From: an uncultured Mycoplasmatota bacterium
GTDB taxonomy: Bacteria; Bacillota_I; Bacilli_A; RF39; UBA660
Length of the DNA stretch: 6,677 nucleotides
Direction of reading: 5' to 3'
Assembly (NCBI GenBank): GCA_900546745.1
Contig: URDT01000044.1
Span: forward strand, 1-6,677
Below the pieces are notes generated by a model. That model saw only the letters and a list, made by a program, of their open reading frames with translations, made no database searches and had not been told where the DNA came from. The position numbers and the translations under genes were made by a program. Shown here in pieces: positions 1-6,064 of the stretch; position 1 is the stretch's first letter; each line of letters opens with the position of its first letter.

Positions 1-28
1 TGACTTGAATTTATAACTGTGTTACTAT
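1..28 (+). promoter_or_regulatory. Probable sigma-A promoter of the G5/3D gene, cut by the window edge
   Basis: The window opens with TGACT, which would be the last five bases of a TTGACT -35 box if the base just outside is T. It is followed by exactly 17 bases (6-22) and then TACTAT (23-28), a good -10 box. Transcription would start near 35, leaving a short leader before the GAGGTG ribosome-binding site at 49-54. The missing first base of the -35 box keeps confidence moderate. An alternative -35, TTGAAT at 5-10, sits only 12 bases from TACTAT and is too close. Confidence 0.4.
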
Positions 29-57
29 TAACATAGTGAACATAATTTGAGGTGAAT

Positions 58-777
58 ATGATGAATATAAATTTACTGCAATTATTGAGTAAATATATAA
101 TTTTTTTAACTGTATCAGTTATGTCAAGTTTAGGAATTGGTAATTATTCTGAGAATGAAGCAGTTGTTAATAATATAAATAAGGAAAAAGATTTTCAAGT
201 GATAACTTCTGTTACAAACTATAAAACAGTTGTACAATATAATAAAAAAATCCCTAAAAATGTTACAAATGTTATTTCAGAGGGAAAAGTAGGACTTAGC
301 TATACAGAACAAAATAATCAAGAATCTACTGTAGAAGAAAAAATCGTTCAAGAGGTAACAAATGAGGTTGTTGAAAAAGGAACAGGAGATTACGGAATTT
401 ATACTGGTAAATTAATAGGATATGGTCCTGATTGTGTTGGCTGTTCTGGTGAAGGGTATTTAGCTTGTAAGACTGTTGATGGTACAAAATTTAGCTTAAA
501 ATATAATGGAATTTATTATAATGATAATGAATATGGTAATGTTAGAATTTTAGCTGCGGCTACTTCTAAGTTTCCATGTGGAACAATTATAGAAATAACA
601 AAATTTGGAAAAGAATCTTTTTTAGCAGTAGTGTTGGATACAGGTGGTACTGTTCAAAATGCTTGGAAGAATGGTAATGTTGTTATGGATTTAGCATATT
701 CAAGAAATGCCGATTCGGGTAGCGATGGTCTTACTGGTAACAATATTACATTTAATATTAAAAGATGGGGATGGTAA
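58..777 (+). CDS. Secreted G5 + 3D-domain protein (YabE/RpfB-like, putative cell-wall enzyme)
   Basis: Predicted exported protein of 239 residues. Residues about 5-26 form one hydrophobic segment (signal peptide or N-terminal anchor). Residues about 46-110 resemble a G5 domain (GKVGLSY, then alternating Val/Glu strands ending in EKGTG). Residues about 114-236 resemble a 3D domain: CVGCSG at 126-131, PCGTIIEI near 173-180, LDTGG at 193-197 and MDLAY with Asp211. In Firmicutes this pair occurs in YabE, related to RpfB and the MltA-type double-psi barrel, and is thought to cleave or bind peptidoglycan; activity here is inference. It lacks the DUF348 repeats usual in YabE. Four Cys (126, 129, 137, 174) lie in the exported part. 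An upstream in-frame GTG at 52 overlaps the ribosome-binding site GAGGTG (49-54), so the start is ATG 58 or ATG 61 (5 or 8 nt after GAGG). It precedes rsmA as yabE does in Bacillus, but as a separate transcript and without rnmV between them. Confidence 0.75.
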   Translation: MMNINLLQLLSKYIIFLTVSVMSSLGIGNYSENEAVVNNINKEKDFQVITSVTNYKTVVQYNKKIPKNVTNVISEGKVGLSYTEQNNQESTVEEKIVQEVTNEVVEKGTGDYGIYTGKLIGYGPDCVGCSGEGYLACKTVDGTKFSLKYNGIYYNDNEYGNVRILAAATSKFPCGTIIEITKFGKESFLAVVLDTGGTVQNAWKNGNVVMDLAYSRNADSGSDGLTGNNITFNIKRWGW

Positions 778-791
778 TCATTCCTTTTTTT
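767..791 (+). terminator. Intrinsic terminator overlapping the G5/3D gene stop codon
   Basis: GGGGATG (767-773) pairs with CATTCCT (779-785): seven pairs, two of them G-U, around a five-base loop GTAAT that contains the TAA stop codon (775-777). The hairpin runs directly into a T tract ending at 791. The left arm therefore encodes the last residues of the protein. Stability was judged by eye, not calculated. Confidence 0.65.
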
Positions 792-792
792 C

Positions 793-821
793 TTGTTTTG
801 CGTCAATAGATTTAGTATAAT
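793..821 (+). promoter_or_regulatory. Sigma-A promoter of the rsmA operon
   Basis: TTGTTT (793-798), a 17-base spacer and a perfect TATAAT (816-821) make a standard vegetative promoter. Predicted transcription start is near 828, so the leader before ATG 840 is only about 12 nt and is nearly all ribosome-binding site (GGGTGAT, 830-836). The -35 box begins two bases after the upstream terminator T tract. Confidence 0.75.
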
Positions 822-839
822 ATGTAATAGGGTGATACT

Positions 840-1685
840 ATGAATTATTCTCCAAAAAAAATGTCACAAATGTTAAATGAGAAGAATTTTAAATTTAAAA
901 AAAAGTATGGTCAAAATTTTATTATAGATGAGAATATTATCAACAAAATTGTGGAAAACTCAAATATTGATAAAAATACTTTAGTAATTGAAATAGGTCC
1001 TGGGGCTGGTTCATTGACAAAAAAACTTGCGCAAAACGCAAAACAGGTCTTATGCTATGAAATAGATGAAACTCTTAAAATTGTTTTAAATGATTTAGTA
1101 ATGGAATTTAACAATATTGATATCTTTTATCAGGATTTTCTAAAGAGCAATATTTTAGATGATTTAAAGCAATATCAATATGAAAAATTGTATATAGTTG
1201 CTAATTTACCATATTATATTACAACACCCATTATTATGAAGGTAATAGAGGATAATATTCCTGTGGATAAAATTGTAGTAATGGTTCAAAAAGAAGTTGG
1301 AGATCGTTTCAAAGCAACACCAGGTACTAAAGATTATAATTCTTTGTCTATTTTTTTAAACTATTATTTTGACATTTCAAAATTGATGGATGTAAGCAGA
1401 AATGTTTTTCTTCCAAAGCCAAATGTTGATAGTATTGTTGTAGAATTCAAAAAAAATAAGAAAAATTATAATATTAAGAATGAAAAATTATTTTTTCAAC
1501 TTATACATGATAGTTTTCAACAGAAAAGAAAGACAATTAAGAACAATCTGAATAAATATGACTTAAAAATTGTGGAAAACGTGTTGAAAAAGTATAATTT
1601 TGATTTGAATAGTAGGGCAGAACAGATTCCAATATATGTATTTGCCGATATATCTAATGAAATAGGAGGTAGTTATGAACAATAA
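840..1685 (+). CDS. rsmA: 16S rRNA (adenine1518-N6/adenine1519-N6)-dimethyltransferase RsmA
   Basis: RsmA (KsgA) uses S-adenosylmethionine to dimethylate two adjacent adenines in the loop of the 3'-terminal helix of 16S rRNA, a late checkpoint in 30S assembly. The 281-residue length fits the family. Visible signatures in order: KKYGQNFIID (21-30) before the Rossmann core; SAM motif I EIGPGAGSLT (51-60); acidic ribose-binding Glu74 in CYEID; catalytic NLPYYITTPII (122-132); QKEVGDRF (150-157); FLPKPNVDS (190-198); and FQQKRKTIKNNL (226-237) in the small helical C-terminal domain. The start at ATG 840 is supported by GGGTGAT at 830-836. It is first in an operon with the acidic 115-residue protein and ung; its last 11 bp overlap the next gene, whose ribosome-binding site AGGAGGT (1664-1670) lies inside rsmA. 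Three of the DnaA-box-like motifs (950, 1262, 1571) fall in its coding sequence. Confidence 0.96.
   Translation: MNYSPKKMSQMLNEKNFKFKKKYGQNFIIDENIINKIVENSNIDKNTLVIEIGPGAGSLTKKLAQNAKQVLCYEIDETLKIVLNDLVMEFNNIDIFYQDFLKSNILDDLKQYQYEKLYIVANLPYYITTPIIMKVIEDNIPVDKIVVMVQKEVGDRFKATPGTKDYNSLSIFLNYYFDISKLMDVSRNVFLPKPNVDSIVVEFKKNKKNYNIKNEKLFFQLIHDSFQQKRKTIKNNLNKYDLKIVENVLKKYNFDLNSRAEQIPIYVFADISNEIGGSYEQ
1262..1270 (-). promoter_or_regulatory. Perfect-consensus DnaA box TTATCCACA
   Basis: TGTGGATAA on the + strand is the exact reverse complement of the consensus DnaA box. It lies in rsmA, encoding part of the Pro-Val-Asp-Lys stretch at residues 141-144, and is the only member of the cluster that matches the consensus at all nine positions. 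A single 9-mer could occur by chance; the surrounding cluster makes it more credible. Confidence 0.45.
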
Positions 1686-2022
1686 TGTGGAAAACTCTGT
1701 AGAAGAAACATTTGACGAAATGTTAGATTCTGTTAAAAGTATTAATGACGATTTTGTTAATCAATATTTTCAAAATGAGGAAAGTACTGATAATAGTCTA
1801 GAAACAAAAGAAAATACAGAATTCTATGATGAAAAATCATTACATGAATTAACAAATGATATGAATCAAGAATTGTTTGAAAATAATATTCCTGTGGAAA
1901 AAAATGTGGAAAACTTGGAAACATCTGATATTCCAGATAGTGAATTGATTGATTTAATTGATAAAACAACAAATAGCGAAGAATATTTTGATATTTTAGA
2001 AGGTAAGTTTAATGATAAATAA
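1675..2022 (+). CDS. Small, highly acidic protein of unknown function between rsmA and ung
   Basis: I do not recognise this 115-residue protein. It has 33 Asp/Glu against 7 Lys and no Arg (net charge about -26), about 17 Asn and no Cys or Trp, and no signal peptide or membrane segment. The composition suggests a largely disordered cytoplasmic protein with short possible helices near residues 5-25 and 85-112. It is very probably translated: it has the strongest ribosome-binding site in the window (AGGAGGT, 1664-1670, 4 nt before ATG), overlaps rsmA by 11 bp and overlaps ung by 11 bp, so all three are likely translationally linked. Known Ung inhibitors (Ugi, p56, SAUGI) are small acidic DNA mimics, so a role as Ung partner or antagonist is conceivable, but I see no sequence likeness and this is speculation. 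Three DnaA-box-like motifs (1686, 1893, 1905) lie within this short gene, so its DNA may be constrained independently of the protein. Confidence 0.8.
   Translation: MNNNVENSVEETFDEMLDSVKSINDDFVNQYFQNEESTDNSLETKENTEFYDEKSLHELTNDMNQELFENNIPVEKNVENLETSDIPDSELIDLIDKTTNSEEYFDILEGKFNDK
1893..1913 (-). repeat. Closely spaced pair of TTTTCCACA motifs
   Basis: Two TGTGGAAAA copies (1893-1901 and 1905-1913) start 12 bp apart, separated by three bases, in the same orientation inside the acidic-protein gene. They encode Val-Glu-Lys-Asn-Val-Glu-Asn. The spacing is about one helical turn, which would place two bound DnaA monomers on nearly the same DNA face; binding itself is inference. Confidence 0.5.
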
Positions 2023-2662
2023 AAAGTGGGATGAAATATTAGAACCAGAATTTAAGAAGGATTATTTTCATAAGCTTGGAATTTTCGTAAAAAGCCAGTA
2101 TAAATCTCATGTAGTGTATCCGAAATATTCTGATATATTTAATGCTCTTCGATATACGGATTATGATCAAGTTAAGGTAGTAATTCTTGGTCAAGATCCT
2201 TATCATGGTGATAAAGAAGCACATGGTTTGTCTTTTTCTGTTCAAATGGGAGTTCCTATGCCTCCATCATTAAGAAATATTTTTAAAGAACTTTATGATG
2301 ATGTAGGTGTCAAAAGAAATTTAACAGATTTGACTGATTGGGCAAAACAAGGAGTATTATTGTTAAATTCTATTATGACTGTGGAAAAAGATAAACCATT
2401 GTCACATAAGGATAAGGGATGGGAAAATTTTACAGATTTTATTATTGAAAAATTAGGTGAAAGGTCTGAACCTATGGTTTTTATATTTTGGGGAAGTTAC
2501 GCTAGAAGTAAAAAAATATTAATCAAAAATCCTAATCATTTAATATTAGAAAGCGTTCATCCTTCTCCTTTATCAGCAAATCGTGGTTTTTTTGGTAGTA
2601 AACCTTTTTCTAAAACAAATCAATTTTTAGAGGAACATCATATTACTAAGATTAATTGGTAG
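2012..2662 (+). CDS. ung: Uracil-DNA glycosylase, family 1
   Basis: Ung removes uracil from DNA (from dUTP incorporation or cytosine deamination) and starts base-excision repair. The 216-residue protein is a complete family 1 enzyme. The water-activating loop GQDPYHG is at 60-66 with catalytic Asp62 and thymine-excluding Tyr64; GLSFS (72-76) carries the stacking Phe75; LLLNS (116-120) carries the uracil-reading Asn119; and HPSPLS (183-188) supplies catalytic His183 and the DNA-intercalation loop. The start at ATG 2012 is supported by AGAAGGT (1998-2004) and by the 11-bp overlap with the preceding gene. Ung is the last gene of the rsmA operon, an unusual place compared with Bacillus, where ung lies far from rsmA. 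It ends with TAG inside a terminator-like hairpin. Expression probably depends on the rsmA promoter, since no promoter is evident just upstream. Confidence 0.97.
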   Translation: MINKKWDEILEPEFKKDYFHKLGIFVKSQYKSHVVYPKYSDIFNALRYTDYDQVKVVILGQDPYHGDKEAHGLSFSVQMGVPMPPSLRNIFKELYDDVGVKRNLTDLTDWAKQGVLLLNSIMTVEKDKPLSHKDKGWENFTDFIIEKLGERSEPMVFIFWGSYARSKKILIKNPNHLILESVHPSPLSANRGFFGSKPFSKTNQFLEEHHITKINW

Positions 2663-2680
2663 CAATGTCTACTCTTTTTT
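2658..2680 (+). terminator. Weak intrinsic terminator at the end of ung
   Basis: GGTAG (2658-2662) pairs with CTACT (2669-2673), five pairs including one G-U, around loop CAATGT, followed by C and six T (2675-2680). The ung stop codon TAG (2660-2662) lies in the left arm. The stem is short, so read-through into tilS is plausible. Confidence 0.45.
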
Positions 2681-2688
2681 GGTATACT
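2660..2688 (+). promoter_or_regulatory. Extended -10 promoter of tilS-ftsH
   Basis: TGGTATACT (2680-2688) is an extended -10 element (TGN plus TATACT). The -35 position at 17-bp spacing reads TAGCAA (2660-2665), a poor match, as is usual when the extended -10 does the work. The last T of the upstream terminator tract is the T of the TGN motif, so terminator and promoter are superimposed. Transcription probably starts near 2695, shortly before the GAGGTGA ribosome-binding site (2703-2709). Confidence 0.6.
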
Positions 2689-2712
2689 TAAAATGAATAA
2701 TTGAGGTGAATT

Positions 2713-4041
2713 ATGGATAGTGTATATGAATTTTTAATGAAAGATGTACATATAAAATATGGTGATACTGTTGTAGCTGCTGTAAGTGGTGGCCCAGATT
2801 CAATGGCATTATTGCATATTTTATATAAGATAAAGATAGCTTTGGATATTGAAGTTGTATGTGCCCATGTTAATCACAATACAGGTCGTGCTGGTCAAAT
2901 GGAAGAACAAAAGTATGTGGAAAAGTTTTGCCGAAACCATAATATAATTTTTGAGAGTATGACTATTGAAGATTATGGGGATGATAATTTTGAAAATGAA
3001 GCAAGGACAAAACGATATAATTATTTTGAACAAATTGTAAAAGAATATCATGCTAAATATTTGTTTACGGCACATCATGGAGACGATTTGATGGAAACAA
3101 TTTTAATGAGAATTGTACGAGGATCAACACTAAGGGGATATAGTGGTTTTTCGAAGATTGTAAATCGTAAAAATTATAAGATTATTCGACCTTTTATAGA
3201 ATTAACAAAACAACAATTAATCGATTATGATAAACAAAATAAAATTCGTTATTATATAGATAGTACCAACTTGGAGGATATTCATACGCGTAATCGTTTT
3301 AGAAAATATATTGTACCGGAATTTAAAAAAGAAGATCCTAAGGTTCATACGAAGTTTTATAAGTTTAGTAAAATTTTATTAGAATATAATAATTATATAG
3401 ATAAAGAAGTGGAAAAATTAATTCCAATAATATTCCCTCAAAACGTGTTGAATGTGGAGGAATTCTTAAAATTAGATCGTGTTATAGGAATGAAAGTTAT
3501 TTACTATATATTAGAAAATATTTATCAAGATGACTTGATGCTAATTACAGACCATCATGCAGAATTAATCTATCACTTAATTCGTTCTAAAAAACCAAAT
3601 ACATATATATATTTACCTAACAATCTAAAAGCTATAAAGAGTTATAATGAACTTACTTTTGTTACAGAAATGATTAGTAGTACAGAGTATGAAATAGAGG
3701 TAATTGATTATTTAAATTTACCAAATGGCAAAAATATCGAGGTAATTCAAAATTCTAATCAATCAGATAATAATATTTGTCGATTAAGTAAGGAGGACGT
3801 TAAATTTCCTTTAAGAGTTCGAACTCGAAAAAATGGTGATAAAATTCATGTAAAAGGAATGTTAGGAAGTAAAAAAATCAATGATATTTTTATCGATAAA
3901 AAAATTACTGTTAATGAACGAAATATGTGGCCAATTGTCGTTGATTCCAATGATGTCATTGTTTGGTTGCCTGGCCTTAAAAAATCTAAATTTGATAAAC
4001 AAAAATCAGAAAAATATGATATAATACTAAAGTACTATTAA
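2713..4041 (+). CDS. tilS: tRNA(Ile)-lysidine synthetase TilS
   Basis: TilS uses ATP and lysine to convert cytidine 34 of tRNA-Ile(CAU) to lysidine, changing decoding from AUG to AUA; it is normally essential and works in the cytoplasm. The 442-residue protein is full length. The N-type PP-loop ATPase motif SGGPDS is at 25-30, followed by AHVNHN (51-56), HHGDDLMET (121-129), the IIRP segment (157-160), DSTN (183-186) and HTRNRFR (191-197). A less conserved middle region follows, then the TilS C-terminal domain from about 365 (FPLRVRTRKNGDKIH ... VIVWLPGLKKS). The start at ATG 2713 is supported by GAGGTGA three nt upstream of ATG. It shares a transcript with ftsH, which starts 14 nt after its stop. 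In B. subtilis hprT lies between these genes; here it is absent. One DnaA-box-like motif lies at 2916. Confidence 0.96.
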   Translation: MDSVYEFLMKDVHIKYGDTVVAAVSGGPDSMALLHILYKIKIALDIEVVCAHVNHNTGRAGQMEEQKYVEKFCRNHNIIFESMTIEDYGDDNFENEARTKRYNYFEQIVKEYHAKYLFTAHHGDDLMETILMRIVRGSTLRGYSGFSKIVNRKNYKIIRPFIELTKQQLIDYDKQNKIRYYIDSTNLEDIHTRNRFRKYIVPEFKKEDPKVHTKFYKFSKILLEYNNYIDKEVEKLIPIIFPQNVLNVEEFLKLDRVIGMKVIYYILENIYQDDLMLITDHHAELIYHLIRSKKPNTYIYLPNNLKAIKSYNELTFVTEMISSTEYEIEVIDYLNLPNGKNIEVIQNSNQSDNNICRLSKEDVKFPLRVRTRKNGDKIHVKGMLGSKKINDIFIDKKITVNERNMWPIVVDSNDVIVWLPGLKKSKFDKQKSEKYDIILKYY

Positions 4042-4055
4042 GAAAGGAGCCGTTT

Positions 4056-6038
4056 ATGAATAAAAAAGCAGTAAAAAAACAGTTTATTCCTTATTTAGGA
4101 CTAGGAATATTTATTGTAGCCGTTTTATTTTTTATGAATATGGCAAATAATACAATTGAAATGTTAAGTTATAATGAATTTATAAAACAAATTAATGATG
4201 TAGAAAAAGTGACTATTACTCCAAGTATTAAAGGTGGAGTTTATGAAATATCTGGTAGAATGAAATCTTATGATAAAAATAAATATTTTTATGTAAAGAC
4301 TCCATTATCTGAAGAAGTTATTTCTGAGGTTTTGAAATCATCTGTTGAAAATAATTTTCAAGTAGATACAGAATCAGACCCATCTTCAAGTGCTTTTTTA
4401 ATCTTTTTGATTAACGTTTTACCAATTGTAATTTTGGTAGGTGCAGCATTTTATTTTGTTTCAAAACAAATGGGAAGTGCTAATAAATCAATGGATTTTG
4501 GTAAAAGTCGTGCTCGTTTGAGTGAAGATTCTAAAAAAGTAACTTTTAAAGAGGTTGCTGGTTTAACAGAAGAAAAAGAAGAAGTTCAAGAATTAATTGA
4601 TTTTCTTAAAAATCCTAAAAAATTCACAGCAATGGGAGCAAGAATCCCAAAAGGAGTTTTATTGCAGGGACCTCCAGGAACTGGAAAGACTTTATTAGCT
4701 CGAGCAGTTGCTGGAGAAGCTAATGTTCCATTTTACTATATTAGTGGATCTGATTTCGTTGAATTATTTGTTGGTGTAGGAGCAAGTCGTGTTCGTGATA
4801 TGTTTAAACAAGCAAAACATAACGCACCATGTTTAATTTTTATAGATGAAATTGATGCAGTTGGTCGTCAAAGAGGTGCTGGTTTAGGTGGAGGTCACGA
4901 TGAACGTGAACAAACTTTAAATCAATTATTAACAGAAATGGATGGCTTTGGAGCAAATGAAGGTATTATTATTATCGCTGCTACTAACCGACCAGATGTA
5001 CTAGACCCTGCTTTACTTAGACCAGGTCGTTTTGATAGACAAATTACAGTAAATTTACCTGATGTTAAAGGTAGAGAAGAAATTCTAGAAGTTCATGCAA
5101 AGGGAAAAATATTTGCTAAAAGTGTAAATTTAAGTAATATTGCAAAACGTACAATTGGTTTTAGTGGAGCTGATTTGGAAAATTTATTAAATGAAGCAGC
5201 TTTATTAGCAGTTCGTAAAGGAAAAAAATGTATTTCTATGGTAGAGGTAGATGAAGCACACGATCGTGTTTTAATGGGACCTGCTAAGGTTAGTCATAAA
5301 TATAATGAAAGAGAAAAGAAAACTGTTGCTTATCATGAAGCAGGACATGCTGTAATTGGAATCAAATTGGAAGGTGCTAACGAGGTACAAAAAATTACAA
5401 TTATTCCAAGAGGTCAAGCTGGTGGTTATAATTTAATGCTTCCAAAAGAAGAAACATATTTATCTACAAAGACAGAATTATTAGATTCTATTAGTGGTTT
5501 ATTAGGTGGCCGTGTTGCCGAAGAATTAATGTTTAATGAGGTTACAACAGGGGCTCATAATGATTTTGAAAAAGCAACAAAAATTGCTCGTGCTATGGTT
5601 ACAGAATATGGTATGAGTGACTTAGGCCCAGTTCAATTCGAACAACAAGAAGGAAGCGTTTTCTTAGGAAGAGATTATAATAAAAGTCGTAATTTCTCAA
5701 GTCAAGTTGCTTTTGAAATTGACCAGGAACAACGTAAAATTATTAATGAATGCTATGAAATCGCAAAGAAAATTATTTCAGAAAACATGGATTTATTAAA
5801 GCTTATCGCAGAAGCATTATTAGAAAAAGAAACTATTACGAAAGAACAAATCGATTATTTGGTAAAAAATGGATGTTTACCTGATGAAGATGGTGAAATT
5901 GATACTAGCGATTTCGAAGAGTTAAGCTATCATGATATGACACTTTCTGAATTAAAGGACTTAGCTAAGGAAAAAGGCATTAAAAATTATTCAAATATGA
6001 CAAAAGAAGAAATTATAAAAGAATTAGAAGCTGAATAG
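4056..6038 (+). CDS. ftsH: ATP-dependent zinc metalloprotease FtsH with a C-terminal Rho_N/SAP-like extension
   Basis: FtsH is a hexameric membrane AAA+ protease that extracts and degrades misfolded membrane proteins and selected cytosolic regulators. The 660-residue protein shows membrane helix 1 (about 11-29), a short extracytoplasmic domain, membrane helix 2 (about 112-135), Walker A GPPGTGKT (205-212), pore loop FVG (238-240), Walker B IFIDEID (261-267), second region of homology with Arg322 and Arg325 in RPGRFDR, and zinc site HEAGH (427-431) with third ligand Asp503 in HNDFEKAT. All key residues are present. After the protease helical domain (to about 605) comes an acidic linker, then residues 628-660, which resemble a Rho_N/SAP helix-extended-loop-helix module and are not typical of FtsH. 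ATG 4056 follows AAAGGAG (4043-4049) by six nt and the tilS stop by 14 nt; no promoter is seen in the gap, so it is probably expressed from the tilS promoter. The end of the gene forms the left arm of its own terminator. Confidence 0.98.
   Translation: MNKKAVKKQFIPYLGLGIFIVAVLFFMNMANNTIEMLSYNEFIKQINDVEKVTITPSIKGGVYEISGRMKSYDKNKYFYVKTPLSEEVISEVLKSSVENNFQVDTESDPSSSAFLIFLINVLPIVILVGAAFYFVSKQMGSANKSMDFGKSRARLSEDSKKVTFKEVAGLTEEKEEVQELIDFLKNPKKFTAMGARIPKGVLLQGPPGTGKTLLARAVAGEANVPFYYISGSDFVELFVGVGASRVRDMFKQAKHNAPCLIFIDEIDAVGRQRGAGLGGGHDEREQTLNQLLTEMDGFGANEGIIIIAATNRPDVLDPALLRPGRFDRQITVNLPDVKGREEILEVHAKGKIFAKSVNLSNIAKRTIGFSGADLENLLNEAALLAVRKGKKCISMVEVDEAHDRVLMGPAKVSHKYNEREKKTVAYHEAGHAVIGIKLEGANEVQKITIIPRGQAGGYNLMLPKEETYLSTKTELLDSISGLLGGRVAEELMFNEVTTGAHNDFEKATKIARAMVTEYGMSDLGPVQFEQQEGSVFLGRDYNKSRNFSSQVAFEIDQEQRKIINECYEIAKKIISENMDLLKLIAEALLEKETITKEQIDYLVKNGCLPDEDGEIDTSDFEELSYHDMTLSELKDLAKEKGIKNYSNMTKEEIIKELEAE
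5937..6035 (+). other. Rho_N/SAP-like module at the FtsH C terminus
   Basis: This encodes FtsH residues 628-660. The pattern is MTLSELKDLAKEKGI, then NYSNMTKEEIIKEL: a first helix, a Gly-Ile turn, a short extended loop with Lys, and a second helix. That is the spacing of the Rho N-terminal (Rho_N) and SAP/LEM-like modules. Such modules often bind nucleic acid or occur as short tails on bacterial proteins. An acidic linker (about 608-626) separates it from the protease domain. Domain assignment is by eye; function is unknown. Confidence 0.6.
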
Positions 6039-6054
6039 ACTTCTAATTTTTTTT
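6022..6054 (+). terminator. Intrinsic terminator formed partly by the ftsH 3' end
   Basis: AATTAGAAG (6022-6030) and CTTCTAATT (6040-6048) form a perfect nine-pair stem around a nine-base loop (6031-6039) containing the ftsH TAG stop (6036-6038). The T run reaches 6054, and the A-rich bases before the stem (6017-6020) could extend pairing into it. The stem is AT-rich, but its perfect pairing and eight-T run make termination likely. Confidence 0.75.
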
Positions 6055-6064
6055 GTAATTTGAA

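Larger units (their letters stand above)
950..2924 (-). promoter_or_regulatory. Cluster of eight DnaA-box-like 9-mers (TTTTCCACA/TTATCCACA), all one orientation
   Basis: On the + strand TGTGGAAAA occurs at 950-958, 1571-1579, 1686-1694, 1893-1901, 1905-1913, 2380-2388 and 2916-2924, and TGTGGATAA at 1262-1270. Read on the - strand these are TTTTCCACA and TTATCCACA; the latter is the consensus DnaA box of E. coli and B. subtilis, and the former differs by one base. All are within genes and in one orientation; I find no TCCACA on the + strand. Weaker relatives lie at 577-585 (TGTGGAACA), 3408-3416 (AGTGGAAAA) and 3453-3461 (TGTGGAGGA). None lies in ftsH or parA. B. subtilis is known to have DnaA-box clusters near oriC that titrate DnaA; that role here is inference. 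Confidence 0.45.

Noticed and set aside
52..57. GTG at 52 as start of the G5/3D gene
   Set aside because: The GTG is part of the GAGGTG ribosome-binding site and has no SD of its own; ATG 58 or 61 lies at normal spacing.
798..803. TTGCGT as -35 box for rsmA
   Set aside because: Only 12 bases from TATAAT; TTGTTT at 793-798 has the correct 17-base spacing.
1675..2022. Direct homologue of Ugi, p56 or SAUGI
   Set aside because: Only the acidic composition and small size are shared; no aligned motif is visible.
1757..2245. Reverse-strand open frames at 1757-1972 and 2039-2245 (and 2821-3078)
   Set aside because: They lie opposite well-supported genes, have low-complexity Phe/Tyr/Ile-rich translations and no good ribosome-binding sites; they are shadows.
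1576..3452. 13-base repeat AAAACGTGTTGAA at 1576-1588 and 3440-3452, each next to a TGTGGA word
   Set aside because: A shared 13-mer is about what chance gives in 6.7 kb of AT-rich sequence; two copies are not enough to call.
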